Shown: piece after piece, positions 23,694-38,036 of the stretch | How positions within the stretch are numbered: position 1 is the first letter of the stretch | How the letters are laid out: the number at the start of each line of letters is the position of its first letter | Source of the DNA: Tretioscincus oriximinensis | Lineage: Eukaryota > Chordata > Lepidosauria > Squamata > Gymnophthalmidae | DNA length: 64,000 nucleotides | Assembly (NCBI GenBank): GCA_022410635.1 | Contig: JAJVDF010000258.1 | Location: 499,297-563,296, forward strand | Reading direction: 5' to 3' | Notes under the pieces: model-generated | What the model saw: only the letters and a program-made list of their open reading frames with translations | What the model was told of the DNA's origin: nothing | The model's database searches: none | Program-made: the position numbers and the translations under genes

Positions 23694-26600
23694 TATATAC
23701 CATATACATCTTACACTTTTTCTTTTTCTTTTACTAGTAAATATGTTTTGGGGAAGTCAACTCATTAATGCCCTATAGTGGGCACTTACATTTCAAACAT
23801 GATACTGTGTACAAGTAATTGTGACAATAGCAGTTGTAGTAGTAATTATAATAATAGTAGAATTAATTATCAACTTCATTCTCATTATTATCTATTTGGT
23901 ATTATGCAAACCTATGCTTAGAAGAAAGCACATTAATGAAACTGCTCTGCATATTGCTTTATAGAAGAATCTTTTACTTCTAAATTTCCACGTGCCAAAT
24001 TTCAGGGGAATATTTAAGCTAAACACCAGCAGTAAATCAGCATTATGGTTCCTTTCAGTTCAATATTCCAGCAATTGTATGAGCACTAATACTTAAGATG
24101 GGCAATTCTAACCTTTTTAGAGAGATTCATATGTTTGCTGTTAACAGTATTACACAGGGGAATGTTGGTGAATATTTAAAGCTACATGAATATTGTTAGT
24201 AAGCAGAGTCTATGGAACCTAAAATGGCTGTGTCATCAGTTGGAACTATATACTAAATTCTACAACATCAGTTGCTTATTTTCTAATTCTGTTTTCGCCA
24301 TGTAACCAGTTCAACTATGTGAACATACTACTTCTGTAAATTAATTTAGGTTCTTTAATTATTTTATTTATTTATTGAAGAATTTATTTCCCACCCTTCA
24401 CCAATAAGATTCTAGGGTGCATAAAATTAGCAATAAATAAATAAAAATATATAAATTAGTAATATATTTAAAAGATAAATTCATGCTCCATTTGCTCTCC
24501 CTTTTTGGCAGGAAGCAGCACCCAGAGAAAACTAAAATTTATTGGATCAACTAGCTAACAAAATGACAATGCCAAACAGCCAGGATCTCAGTTTGTTTTC
24601 ATTATAGTATTGTNATTTTCTGCTATTATGATTTAACTTTTAATGTCTTCTTTAACTGAAGGATAAATNTTGTATATACTCTTCAATTTTGTCGGCAGAA
24701 TTGCTCTGCAAATCAAAANTACAACTAATTTGAATTGTAAATAAAGGCATACAGCCTTAAAAACATTGTTTTTGTGACATCTTCACTGTTTGCAGTGGAA
24801 TCCAGTCCGAATTCAGTTTAGCTTCAGTCCAGGTCTTCCACGAAGCCTTTGCTAAACACAAAGTTGGCTGATGTGCCATTCAGCATCCCAGCAGCTCTTT
24901 CTCTTCACACTAGCAATGGCAAAGCATTGTGCAGATGCACTGCTGGATGCTGTGAACTAAAATAATCCGTGGGAACGTAGCCGATATTGTACAGGAGATT
25001 CAAGGTAAGAAAAGGAGGGTGCGCTTTTAAGGGAGAATCTGCTGTACTAAAGAATGGGTTTTAATGCTATTCAGAATGCATCTTAAGTCGTCTATTCTGT
25101 TGCAGAAGACTCTGAGCAATAGGTGAAAGGGAAGGCTTTTGTGCTTGAATTACGAAGGACCAGATTAAGTATTTTTGTTGTAATGAGCAGTGCAGCATTC
25201 ACAAGAAATTGATAACACTGACCAAAGCTTCCTAAAAATGTAGCCTTCACTGATTATCTGCTGTCAGAGAAAATATAGTTTTTTATTTAACAAGAAAGAA
25301 AAGGAACTAAAAGCCAGCAGCCCCAAGGTGCTTTGAGCATCTTTCAGCTTGCTGCTTTTGAAGTCTCCTTGTAGCCAATTTGGCTGAATTCTCTGGAGGG
25401 AGCATTTCATGCACACTTATCTCTACTGGAGTCCCTTGGCTTTCTATAATCCATCAGGGAGAGTCAAATTCTTGCAATAACAGGCCATTTTATAATCTTA
25501 AATCTTTATTGATCTGCCACATGCTATTTTTAAGGGCATTCGTTTGAAGCATTTATACAGTATATACGTGGCTATAGCTTCTGATTAACTTTTGTATGAA
25601 GGTTTGTATACAATATGTCTTTTCAAGAAATGTTTCATTCTGTCTTAATCTAACTATGCAGAAAATCACTAACTAGTTATTTAAAGCCTATGGAATCTTT
25701 CATGACACTATAATCCATTTACATAGCTTTGATAAGCTTTAGCATGGTATAAATTATTTTACACAGGACAGAAGTGATACCCCAAAAGGGAGTCATTTTC
25801 TACATATTTGCATTTTGAGGTCACAAAGAGATTGCAAAGCATACAATGAATAACTTGTATTGCCCCGTTTTAATAGTTTTTAAAGAGTTCCTACGCTTTC
25901 AAACAGTGTTATGCATTATGTTAAAGAGTTAGTTTTAATTTTATGAAAGCAACAAGACACAAAGTACAGATTCACAAAAATCCTAACTATGAGGTAGAAT
26001 TGTGGTGGTCATCTTTGTTGACAATATAAAACACAGGTTATAAAAAGGCTTTAAGAGGATATTACTTGTTACCATAAATTCTTCTAATGTGAATGACAGA
26101 TTTGATACCTTGATCACAATTATTTCTAAAGTTGTTCAAACAATATAGCAATAGCTATATTTGAAGTCCACTCATTTTTCACAGAATGATTCAGTCTATC
26201 CTATAAAGATTTTTCCATTATCAATAAGACACAGTGGTATGACTAAGATACACTTACAAGTATGTGTGATTGTTTTGATTTTCCAGATCCTCCTCCAATC
26301 AGATATTGTTATCATGAGCAGAAGCAGAGGGAGGAATGCTATTTTCAAACATAAGACAATTGGTAAAAAATTTAAATTGGTCATTTCAGCAGCTGTTCAG
26401 TATAATATTGTGTCTCCAAAACAAAAGAGGCAGTGATATGATTACCAGGTGCACACATTCTTCAGTCCTTTCTGACTTGAAAAAAAAAGCTTCAGAAATC
26501 TTCTCCTGTGGCCTATTTGTAAAACTATAAATATCCAAACAGTATTAACCAAGTAGTCACGGTCAGTACTGCTGCTGCTTCATTTTTTCAAGTTCATTTT

Positions 26601-27618
26601 TTGTTTTCTGAAATTATTCTTTGCACTTTTTCATTATGAACTTTGTCACTTTATTAAATTAACCCAGGGAGGTTAGAATAACTTGTTTCATTGCCTGAAT
26701 TGCATAAAGGTATTCACAAGAATTCAACAAAATACCTGCAGATATAGAATGTTAGTGCTTACTATTTGGAAGAAATTAAATTTACCATTAGAAGATTTTG
26801 GGAGCTATGGTATGAACCATTAAATCAAACATCTAAGTATAAATCAAGCTTGGCTTGTTTTAAATTGCTATCAAAACCTTTTGATACTAATATCATTTGT
26901 GAATACACAGTTATCTTGCTGAGTAGAGTGTCAGTCTTTGGAATCATCATTTCATCTGTCTTTGGTCTTTGTATTTGGACACTTCTCTCTTAAAGCTCTT
27001 TATTAAAATATAAGATGAAAGTTTTTTATTATTTAATGTATGAGATTTGTGGTGAATTGCGGTATTCTTTCTTTTTCTTTTTTGCTTTTGTGGTACATAG
27101 CACATGTACAGGAACTAATACTAATTGGAATTTCAGTAAAATACTCTTTTTGAAACTTAAAGCTTTTAATGCACAGAAAACTGCCATTCACCTTCCACAG
27201 CTCAAAACTGGAGCTAATGGCATGTGTCCATTATGGTTGAGACACAAAAATAAAATAAGCTTTTCACAACTAGAAGTGATTTCAATTTATCTTAGCACCA
27301 ATGGAGTGAATGTAGACTGCTATTCTGTAGTTGGTGGTTTTGCTTTTTAGAGGCAATGATAATATTGATGATGATGGTGGTAGTGATGGTAACAATAACT
27401 ACAGTAACAACAATAGGATAAAAAATGTGGACAGCCAGTGAAGCATGTCCTGTCATGGTTTACAATATCCCAAGTATCAGAGGGGATCTCATATGAAACT
27501 GGGGAAAACTGACACTACTGTTTTAGTAGAGATGCAACTTGACAGAAGGAAATGAAATCATGCATGATGTGAAAACAACACTAGAACCAGGAGAACTCTA
27601 TGAAGCTAATGGGCAAGN
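23694..27618. other. AT-rich non-coding DNA with a LINE tail near 24.4 kb
   Basis: Apart from the tail at 24356-24450, nothing is assigned. Frames at 26161-26436, 26766-26993 and 27015-27350 are short, lack motifs and sit in AT-rich sequence. Positions 27350-27420 hold GAT/GGT and AAC triplet-rich low-complexity sequence. Confidence 0.35.
24356..24450 (-). mobile_element. Probable L2-like LINE or SINE 3' tail remnant
   Basis: The plus strand reads ttatttatttattgaagaa, then tttcccacccttcacc and a run of aataaataaataaa words. Reverse-complemented, this resembles the ggtgaagggtgggaaataaa type of tail common to L2-like LINEs and their SINEs. Only the tail is visible, so the family is uncertain. 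Confidence 0.4.
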
Positions 27619-27740
27619 TTTGACAAAAAAGTATTTTTTCACTGATCAGTGGAATGTACTGTTATAAGAGTTTGCAAAAACAACGAGTCCTTGGTAGTCT
27701 TAAGAAATGATTAAATAATTTCATGGTATAGTTACTGATG
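27619..27740 (+). mobile_element. Diverged CR1 LINE fragment, sense strand
   Basis: The words gtattttttcactgatcagt, ggaatgtact and gagtccttggtagtc, in that order and spacing, resemble the sense 3' region of the TTATGTTC CR1 lineage (agtattttttcac...gtggaactc...ccaaggact). Similarity is weak and both ends are unclear. Confidence 0.4.
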
Positions 27741-30700
27741 TCTAAGAAGGTACTGCCTCCGGAATGGAAAGAAAGATGGATTGCTTTTAAAGGGGATTTT
27801 CAGAGAATCCAGGATGGATAAGATTTTGTCTTTATTTTCCACTTAAGTCCAAGAGGAACTGCTAAGCCACTCTATGAATCAGGAGGAAAGACTAAGATCT
27901 ATAAGTAGCTCTACCGGGTTCTTCATCTAGTCATAGGTATTTGTGCTACTTTTTGTTATTCTAAGTGCCTCATATTTTCAGGAGCAATTAATTGATCAAA
28001 CAGCTATTACATATGATTTTTCTCCCTACATTTAGAAATGCATGCCTTGTTACTGTTTTTTACTATAGGCCCCAGGAAAAGCAATAACAGAAAAAAAATT
28101 AAAAGTACAAATCATTAAAACACATTTAAAATGAAATTCCCTTCCTCCCCGCCCCATACACAACTATCCTACCTGTCTGGCAGGATAAAACCCAGAGGAA
28201 GTTAAAAACCAAAGGCCTGGATGATGATGTAAGTTTTAACTAGATCCCAAAAACTATACAAGCTCCTGACTTAGAATCCCCTAATCATTATTATGGCTTA
28301 GCTTCATGAATGAAGGTTCTTAAGAAGGGGTTGTCCACATCTGATGCAGACTTGCTGATGAGGCTGTGGTAGGACAGGCAGATCCAGCCACATAGACTAC
28401 GAGAGAAGGTGTTACTTGGACATGTTAATGTACTTTGCAAGTAAAAGGGCAAGGGTCCTCATTACTGGCATCAGTGATCGATAGGTATTTTCCTGGTTTA
28501 AAATGTCTTTTAACAAATGTTCCCAATCAGAGCATTGCCTGCTTGATTTTTTAAAAATTCTGTTGTTGTTTTAAAGTAAACTGATGAATTATATTCTAAA
28601 TCCTAAAAGGGAAAAATACAGTCCAGACCAGAAACAGAAGTTTCTGGTCCGTTCCTTGAACTCCAGTCGACTGATAAATCCAAAACTGGACTTAAGGTGG
28701 TCCACACCTACCAGTACACCCACCCCCTTCCTCATGCAGCCTACTGTTGAGTAAGGGCTAGCACCAGGAACAGGCTAATGGCGCTGGCAGCAATGGCTCT
28801 TGCACAATAGCAGATAAGGACAGCAATGGTCCTTGCACAATAGCAGGTAAGGAGGAAGGGGGTGGGTGAAAGGGCTCAAGAATCCTTCTGTCGCTGGAGA
28901 GGACTGTCCGCTCTCCTGTTCACAATCTTTAAAGTGAGCAGAGAAAGCAAGCCAACAGATGGGCAGCTCCTGCCCAGGGACAGGCTTCCATCTGATGCTC
29001 ACATAAATCTGTCNAGGCTGGCCTTGAATCTCTGGAAGGCTGCACAGGCTTCTACAGGTATTGGAGCAGGGTCCATTCCTGGCAGTGTAATGCAGATGAC
29101 ATCAAAACTGAGCAAAGTGAAGATTTTATACAGTAAATATATAAACACCAGAGGAGATCCGCAAATAAATGTGAGGTGGGTTTAGCCACCCCTCCCCAGT
29201 GTTTCTAAGTAGGAAGTAACTACTGTGCAGATGCTCAGAAGTGTCAGGAAGGATATGTGTGGGCATTGGGTGGCTCCAGCACACACCCTTCTCCAGACAC
29301 CCCTGTGCCTCTGCACCAGTGTTTCCTTCCTACCTAGAAATGCAGGCTTCGTTAGCAGTATATATTTATTGTATATAATCTTTGCCATAATCTATCTGAA
29401 GCACAAACTTCCTCCAGCCCTATAGAAAACAATTACAAAATAAAAATACATATAGTTAGTACCACTGGAGGAAGCCACAAGGTAAAATCCCAGTATGTAT
29501 CTGGGAACGGGGTAGCCCAATTCTAGTATTTCTATTTTCATTGATAACAGAGAGCTTTATGTGACTGTATAGTCCAACTTACACCACTTTATCATTTATT
29601 ATGGATTGTATGTAAGAATATATTTGGTATACACAGTTTTTGGAATTTGATGAGCATTTACGCTTGTGTTGAGCTGTACTTGGTATAGATCATTTGATCC
29701 AGCTCAGGTCTGGAGATGCACAATGCAATTTTGCCTTTGATGCCAGGGCAATTTAGGGTTCTGTACCTTCCAAGCTCTTTTTATTGTCTTGTAAGATTGA
29801 AGAATGCCAACAATGTGTGATTGTGTGTGTGATAATTACAACTATCACATATTCTTAATCTCATTAAATGTTTACCAAACGTTATTGAATACAGTATGTT
29901 TTGCAAATAGCTGCAAAGCAATAGCAGTTAGTAGCTATAAATGCTACTACTTACTCTTCAAGTAAAATGACTTAGTGGAAAAATTCTGTCTTATGCTTCA
30001 TACATTAAAATAAATGTATACTTCATACATTAAATTAAAAATGTGCTATTTTTATGAACTGATATAGTTTTCATTTTTGATGACTGATTCCTATTGTACT
30101 TTAAATAAATATTAATTCATAAATCAATATTTCCAAAGATATATTGTATATATTTGCTATATCCATGGAATTTTAAAGCTTTATTATTTCACATGGCTTT
30201 CCCAAACAAGACTTTCTATTTTTTCCTTCTTTCACTCAATTACTTTCTAATACATTCAAGATAAACACACTGCCTACTTATTTTTTTTAAAGAATTTTCA
30301 CTGAGNAATTTTTATTCACTCTCATCCAAGTATTGCTTGAAGATTTTGAACCTAATCAGCAAAATATATGTCTTTCATAACTTCAAGACTTTTGGGGCTG
30401 GAAGAACGATGAAAAAAATTCACTTATGGTCAATTCGTTCTGCTCTTAATCTTTTTTCCTCTTTCTTTCTTAGCAATACATTTTTGTTCTCTTTGTAGTT
30501 AAATTAGACAAGTGCAAACAAAATTCTTGATAGAAGAACTGAGGAATTAATTTTAGCTTTGTAAGATGAACTATGTAAGATATAAGTATCAACCAAATTC
30601 TCTGACTATGGCTTTGGCTGCTGGCATTCATTGAGTATATATTTTTTCTGCCTTGGTTCATCAGAAGTGCACTTCTAAAACAATTTTGCTAGCCTAAGCA

Positions 30701-31801
30701 TACTCTTAATGAAGATTAATGGGAGCTAAACCCAAGCATAGCTAGCTGTGTCCACCCTTGACTAATTGCTTACTTTAGAGGTTCTTAGGAAAAACTTCAT
30801 TTGATAGAAATATTTATGTGAATTTACATAATGCTGTAATTAAGTTGCAATCTCTTATCATTGATGTAGTAGTGTCCCTGACTACTTTTTGTTTTGTTTT
30901 TAAAAATAATAATCATGGCACATTTTTCATAAAATATTTGAAGTGCTGTGTTACTAAGATCAAAATTATAAAAAAATGCATAAACATAGTCACAGAAATT
31001 ATTCGTATTAGAAGTTTGTATTATGTTTAGAAGTTTGTTTGTTTAGAAGGAAGGATATAATTCAAGTAGCAGCAATAAAAGGGCAAATTAATCATTTCAT
31101 TTCTGAGTGAAAAGGTGATTTTTATCTGTATACAACATAACCCAGGGGTATTTGGTGATATTATGTAACTATTTATTATGTAACTCTATCGTGATATCCA
31201 GAAAGTGAATCTGTTCCACAGATAATTACAAACTGAGATTAAAGGATAGGATGGAAATTCCTGAAATTCTTCTGGAATGGCTTTAAAAAAAATCTCTCTA
31301 TGAGTCCAAATTATTAAATAGTCATTAGTGGATCTCAAGCAGAGTGAGATTTCTCAGTGTAGACGTTGAGGAAGCATTGTACATGGTCAATCCTATGAAG
31401 ATGCAGTCAAGTTGTGGTGCCATGTGTACCCCCAACTTTTAAAGTATGTGTCATTCTCAACCAACATGTTAGTACAAATCTGATAAATTGAATTTTAATA
31501 GCACAGTTGTGTTAGGATTAATTTTAAAATTAAGATTGAAGAAAAAAACACATATATTGATATTCAGTAGTAGACTGGAGGAGATGGACAATAAAAAAAA
31601 CCCTTATTCATTCAAGCAAGCAAGCATTCAGTCAAACACTCAATCGAGCATTTATTCATATGGAATTACTGCAGTAGTGTTGTAGTTAAATGAACAAACC
31701 ATTGGTACAGTATTTGAAATGGTAAATATTCAGTTAGGAAGAATGTTTATGGTTGTAAGGTACATGGGGGTAGATAAATGGTAAACAAAATCAGATGTTC
31801 T
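27741..31801. other. Non-coding, with a small tandem duplication
   Basis: The span holds AT-rich DNA and a GC-richer patch at 28680-29330. Inside that patch is a two-copy tandem repeat (28788-28853). An inverted pair, ctaagtaggaag and cttcctacctag, lies near 29204 and 29324. At 30690-30760 the text ttaatgggagctaaacccaa resembles a widespread reptile repeat but is too short to assign. No gene is seen. Confidence 0.35.
28788..28853. repeat. Tandem duplication, two 33-bp units
   Basis: Two adjacent units each read cagcaatgg, then cttgcacaatagcag, then taagga, and differ at about three positions. The short minus-strand frame covering them is an effect of the repeat. Confidence 0.8.
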
Positions 31802-32416
31802 CCCTAGAACAGGTGTGGGCAAACTTTTGGGGGTTGAGAGCCATTTTGTGGCCTTGCCCCTTCCCATGGTGACTTGAAGGGCGCATAGCCATGCCCATTC
31901 CCAAACCCTGCCCCTTTCCAAGCCACACACCCCTTTCCAAGCCACACATCCCTTTCCAAGCCACACATCCCTTTCCAAGCCTTTTTCCTTTACCTTCTTT
32001 TTTCTTTCAGCTTTGCAGACATGGCGCACACCAAGAGCAGTTCCGGATATCATCAATAAGTGATGTCCACCTGCCTGACTCAGCTGCCTGCCTGTGACTG
32101 TGCCTAGGTGTTGTGCACCATGCGCCAACAGCAATTTTCAGCCATCGCCTGCGCAGTGCCTTCACACAGCCCAGGCAGGCGGCCGATTCAGGCAGGCAGC
32201 AGACTCTTACTGACCATGTCCGGAACTGCTCTTGGTGTGCGCCTTGTCCGGATGAGGTGGAGATGGCGCACACCACCAAGAGCAGTTCCACATATTTTGG
32301 GGAGGTAAAATGGGGGAAATCCCACCCCCATTCTTCAATCTGGGCAGAGCCACACTCAAGCGGCCAAAGAGCCACAGGCAGCTCGTGAGCCGCAGTTTCC
32401 AACCCCTGCCCTAGAA
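31802..32416. mobile_element. hAT-type non-autonomous transposon, 599 bp, perfect target duplication
   Basis: The element, 31810-32408, is bounded by the exact 8-bp duplication ccctagaa (31802-31809 and 32409-32416). Its ends are imperfect inverted repeats: caggtgtgggcaaactttt at the left, caggggttggaaactgcgg at the right when reverse-complemented. Inside is a 19-bp tandem array (31912-31981, about 3.7 units of ccctttccaagccacacat). An imperfect inverted repeat of about 80 bp follows, with arms near 32024-32100 and 32163-32243. A third copy of the ggcgcacacc...agagcagttcc word lies at 32265-32289. No transposase is encoded. Long frames on both strands (for example 32007-32645 minus) are chance products of its GC-rich composition. 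Confidence 0.9.
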
Positions 32417-35400
32417 GTAGACAGTGGCACACTACGTCTGTATATGTACCGTAGAAGTGCCATGTAAAAGTGTATTTTATCATTCTGTCCACTGGGTATA
32501 ACTGTTTCCATAACGTATTAGTCTGTGCTGACATTAACTGGCTCATACTGACTAATAAATTTTCTGTGTTGAAATACACATGAAAACATGATTTGGAGAA
32601 GTTCCTGGTCTTTAAGAAATTATATCCCATTNTTGTTGTTTTCACTTCAGAATAACAAAATGGTTATCTCTATAGTAACAGGGAGGTGAAAGTAATTATT
32701 TTTCTTCTTTAGATAATTCTTTAAAGAAACTTCATATTATTTTGGATGTATAGAGCATTTAAAGTGAAGATTGGATGTAAAATTTCTTTTTCACTACTGG
32801 TTCTTTATAATTAGTTAGAAACAATAAAAATGAATCTTGAAAAAGAGAATATAATTATAAAAACCAAAGATCATAATATAGAAAGGAAGAATGTTATTTA
32901 CAAACATTGAATTAGTCATATCTGTGGTTACATCCCAACTAGGGGGNAAAAACAGGTGTGAAAGATGACTCAGCGCTTGCTGCACTCACTTTCCATTTAT
33001 TCTAAATGCAAAACGATGTGACCACATAATAGTATGGGCTGTTACTCAAAACATCATCACACTGGCAGTGGTTTGCCCAGAGCTCTGCCCAGGAGGTGGC
33101 GGGTCCTTGGGAATGTTCTGGCTCCTAGGAAAGCCAGAAGTAGCCTCAAGGATCAAGCACCACACTGCCAAGGGAGATTGCTGTACATCTCCTATTGCTG
33201 CTGCCAGCACAGGAAATTCAAACTGTTTTCAAAAGCCAGCAGCAAATACAGGAGATCCAAAGCAATCTCCCCCACTCCCAGGAAATCTCCCTCACACATG
33301 GCCAAGAAACAAAGAGTCAGCACAAAACAAAAATGCCTCCATATTTATCTTGAGAAATCCATATATATGTANCAAAGTCAAAGCTGTGTCCACACTTAGG
33401 TTGTTCCCCCACAGCACTTCTTTATTCCAGATTTCCCATTAATCGGGTTAATCGGATATCTGGCTTTGAAGTGCTGTATTCATATCTCTACAGTTCATTC
33501 CAGATTTTGTCATTCTGACAGTTCTTGGCAAATGAGATTTTCCAGTCATGCGGCACCCTCTCCTGGCAGCCATTGAGGAAGTGCAGTTGCCCCTCCCATC
33601 AAATGCTATTGGTTAGGCTGCATTCAGTATCAGGGATTACACCCACTCCTTTTTTGAGTTGAATGAAAGTTTATGGGAATGGAAACATCAGCATTCTCAC
33701 AGTTTCTCATTAAAAATTGTCCATGCAGCATAGCCCTTCTGATTTAACATTATATCCCAATTTGACAGCTGGCTTTCCCAGTTAACTGATAATCTAGATA
33801 ATCAGCTTTTAAACCCACATTCTGCCAGTTTATTTAAAAGACTGGTGAGCCAAATGCAATAGAAATTCATCTTTCAATCAAATTATTGACTCTGTCTGGA
33901 CAGAACCTTGAATTTTAAAAATGCTGCTCAAAAAAACAGTAGTAGTAGCACATGGAAACTGGCATATGTATCCCATCTACAATACACATGAAATGTCTTT
34001 TAATGTAGTTATAAGGTTAGATGGAAACCTTAGTGTGGTGGCAACCACCCTTAAAGTTTTGTTTTTAGCCTTATTTTGTTGTTGTTGCCTGAGGATGCAA
34101 CCTAGTAGAAGTTATGGCAAAATAGAAGCAAGGAGAGAGGAGAGGAAGGGGGGGGGGGAGAGTGATCATATTTAGTATGGATCGAAAGTGGGAAGGAAAC
34201 ACTAGTGTGTGGCACCTATACAGTTTATTCATTTGTTTTATTGCAAATAAATGGCAGAATGAAAGAAAAGAAGAAGAGGAAGGGGGGGAGATGATTAGAA
34301 GGAAGGGAATAGAAGGGCAAAAGTGCCAGCACATTAAACTAAGATTTGTCTTCTTAATGTGAGTCATATGTGTGCCCAGAGAANGAATATCTAGAACAAG
34401 AACAGTCTGAAAATATAGTGTGCTCTCTATGCTTACAAACACTAAAAAGGAGCTTCCAAAATGACTTCCTTTTGTGTTGTTCATGACACAGGTTTGTTTT
34501 GTCTTTTCCCAGTCATTAATTTACATCAGCTATTTATGATAACTCAAGCTAATTAGATAATAAAAGTAACATAGCCTTTGTCCACTGCCTTTCAGTGACT
34601 ATATGATGGTTACCAAGGTTACAGCAGTAATTGGATTGGCTGCTTTACCAGGTTATTTGTCAAGAGCTTTGAAATGATATGTGAATGGTATGATATGTTC
34701 TTAGCTGCCTGTGGGAAGACATCCAAATATCTGGAAGGATTTCCTTCAGTCCTTGGATATTCTGATCCTGCTAACGCGTAGCAAAGATCTACTGACAGTG
34801 TGGATCCTAAGAACAGATGCATGTATGANTAAATCCAAATTATCTTATTTTATCTTTTTAAAGTGCATTGAGTTTATTGCCTACGAGTATGGACACAGTC
34901 TTACAAGTCTTACAAGAAGTTTAAAAATGTAGAAACGCATAAAGTGAATTATTGTGCATTCTGTTTTACAATTTCACTTCGATATCCTCAGAGAGGGTAG
35001 GGGGAGCAGACATTGCCAGCACTTAAAATAACAGTTGCTATTTATTTGACTGAACTTGGATCAAAAAAGGCAACAGGACTGTGAAGTGTCTGTGGCACAA
35101 CGTGTGCTTTTATGTGTGAACTATATCAGCTATTATATAAGCCTCTGCCTAATGAACATCTATAGCCACTGAGAATAAATGGCTGCATGATGCCATTTCA
35201 GCCATTCAAATCTGACAGCTAAACACTTAATGGCAGCCAGTAATGATTGTTATGATACATTGCCAAAGAGCTTCAGTCATAAAAAGAGCTATTATGGTCT
35301 AAAATTCTAATTGCACACATTTATTTGTTATAACTGATTAACACTCTGATCATAAGTGGACTGCCTTGAAAACAAGGCAAAGTAAAAACCAGTAGGCATC

Positions 35401-38036
35401 ATCTTAATAACTCTGTTTGTGTAACTGCAACATATGGGTTCACTCCTAAATGTTTGCATTGGCTGGAAATCCTGGACTGGCAGGATTCTCCAACCAATGA
35501 AAATGCAGCAATATAAACACACACAGACACCAGTAAGCAGGAATAGGGAGGGGAAGGAAAGGAAGAAAGAAGGTAGAGGGGAGGAGAAAACAAAGGAGCA
35601 AAAGGAGGGGGAGGGAGTTAGGGTTCAATTGGCTTTGCTGATGGGGTTGAAGGACCCTCAGTTAGCTGCCACCATTGGTGCTTGCCCACAGAAATGAAGG
35701 AGCCTACAGAAACTTCTGACTAGCAAATGCTGGTGGGATTCTGGAGATGGTAAGATGCCTTTGGGCTTCATCTTTGGTGGGTGGTTAGCAGAAGCAGGTT
35801 GGGAGCTTCCCCATTCCCAGTGGAGTTTGGGGCAAGTGGTGAGGAAGGAGGAGGAAGGAAGCAACTTGCCTCAAAACCAGGCCCTGGCTGTACATTTTTA
35901 AATCATCTTGGGTTCTGAAGAATGAACTAAGTCTGGCTATGTAGCAAATTCTCTGCATAATTTGCTACGGAAATTTTACCCTTCCATCCACATGCAGTAA
36001 GGAAACTTCTTCTTGTATATTTTAAGTACAATGCCTTAAGACTTTGTGGTAGTTATGAGTGCAGGGTTACTTATATTGTTAGCCTAACACAGATTCTAGT
36101 CTATATTTTATCTCTGGACTAGATATCCAGTAGTGAGAAGTTTTTCTCCTTCCCGGGGTTAGATTGTTGTCTCTATAATTCAGGATTGTGATGAAATGTC
36201 ATCTATGCAAGACTTTAGAAGTTGCTGCATTACTCCATCTTAAGGTATCCTTATGGTTTCATGACTGTTTGGGGAATTNTTTTTGTGAAGCCTTTGGTCC
36301 TTTCTACACTGGGTTTTACTCTGATTTATAACCCAAAGATGTCCATAACATGTTGTAGTCTGTACTAGCATGTGGATGACAGGTCCCTATTCTAAGGTAT
36401 AATCCATGTCCACCTCTATATATAACTTATTTATTCTTCAATTTATTAACTTACAATTTAAAGTACGGGTACATTGAAATGATCACACCTTAGTCTATAC
36501 ATTAGACCAATGCTCTGGATTTTAGCATTTAAAATTGCAGTTGAGAAATGTATCCTAATTCTCCTATTGCAACAACCTGGTCCATATTTAATTCCAGAGT
36601 CTGGCCAAAAAGGCTCTCTGATTAAGACCAAGGTATGGATATTTTTACTTATTTTATAAATCACTATTGCAGCCTTCATTGTTTGTGAAATAGGTGGGGC
36701 GTCAGCAACCCTCTGCAATTACACAATAAGATAAGATTGTGCTACAATAGTTACTTATCAAAATAATGATAACTTACTAAATTGGTCTGCATTTGGGGAT
36801 GGTATTGGGGCATAGTGATCATGTCTTGAATATCAAATATAAATGAAAAATTACAGTATTTTGACTGTGTCTAGATGCAGGCCATAGTAAGGGTTAGTAC
36901 AGAAAGCTCCAGAGTTTTCCATCTTACAAGCATGTATTAAACACAATTGGGCGGATGATTAGTCGTGATGCCTAAACTGTGCCAATAAAGCTAGAAAAAT
37001 TATTTTCATTGTTCTGATTAACAGAACATTTATAAGTGACTAAGTATCTTTTGTAAACTGTTAAATAAGGATGAAGCTGGATCTTCACAATTACATAGTG
37101 ATAAACTTCAAAGATTATAGTAGATGTAGTACACTTCATACACTTATCATCCCGTTTCTGGATTATGTTTTATTAAGTGTGTTCAGACCATACCAGCATA
37201 AGAACTAGCCTCTAAAGGGAGAGTTGCTTTTACCTCTAGAAAGGGAGGGAATTTACCACTAGAAAGAGCAACATATATTCATTCTAGAAAGTACCATATG
37301 GAAATAAGTGACTCAAAACTGTTTGTTAGCCTCAGTGCACATTTTGCTATCACTTTGATCCAACCATTAATATTTTTGTTATGAAGTGACTTAAAATGGC
37401 ATAGAAGCAGCATATTGCAAAAGAAAACCCAAAATTGAGCATTTATATAAAACTCATTTGGAAGACGTTTTAATGCCACTTATTTTTTTGCAAGTATATT
37501 TAGAATGACAGACTTGCTTAAAAATAGGCTCTATTCGAAATCATTGAAATTTACTTTTGCAATAATGGGTTTTGAGTAGGTGTGTCTAATGCACAGAAAA
37601 ATGTACTTAAAACAGATGGAAATAGGAATGTAATATTTACTAAAGGATATAAACCCTGTATTTCTTGGGTGCTATGCAGAAGCTTTAAATGATTATATCT
37701 AAAGGACAATGCAAAAGAACCCAAGGAATGAATGCACAATAGCCATAAAGATAACTGCTATTTCAGTATTAGACAATCAATATCATTATTATGGCCAGTG
37801 AAGAAAGAAAACAAAACCTTGATGATCCAGTCTTTTCTAACCAGAAGGAAAGGGCTATGTGTGAAAGAGAAATGCATCACAGAAGGATTTTTAAGCATCA
37901 AGGAAGGGAAGGAGATAGATCCTTTTTCTAGGGGGCAGCCTAGAAAACTGTCCCTTGGCTAATGGCAAAGCCAGAAATGTAGAAAGGAAATGTCAGGGGA
38001 TTGTTAGCAGAAAGTGGGTAGCACGGAATAGAGAAA
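32417..38036. other. Non-coding with purine-rich patches
   Basis: Purine-rich low-complexity patches lie at 34126-34160 (with a run of G), 34262-34320 and 35540-35625. Positions 33380-33480 contain ctgtgtccacactt and the pair cccattaatcgggttaatcgg, suggestive of a non-autonomous DNA element with unplaced ends. Frames at 33034-33442 and 34071-34484 overlap other frames and show no domain. Nothing supports a gene. Confidence 0.35.

Noticed and set aside
32007..32645. A 212-codon minus-strand frame
   Set aside because: It runs through and beyond a non-autonomous hAT element whose borders are set by a perfect target duplication. Different frames on the other strand are equally open, and no transposase motif is present.
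33034..33442. Two overlapping plus-strand frames of about 120 codons
   Set aside because: Both frames are open over the same bases with unrelated products, which is typical of locally GC-rich non-coding DNA.
34071..34484. A 137-codon minus-strand frame
   Set aside because: Much of it is Ser/Pro/Leu-rich and derives from purine-rich low-complexity patches; no domain or neighbouring exon supports it.
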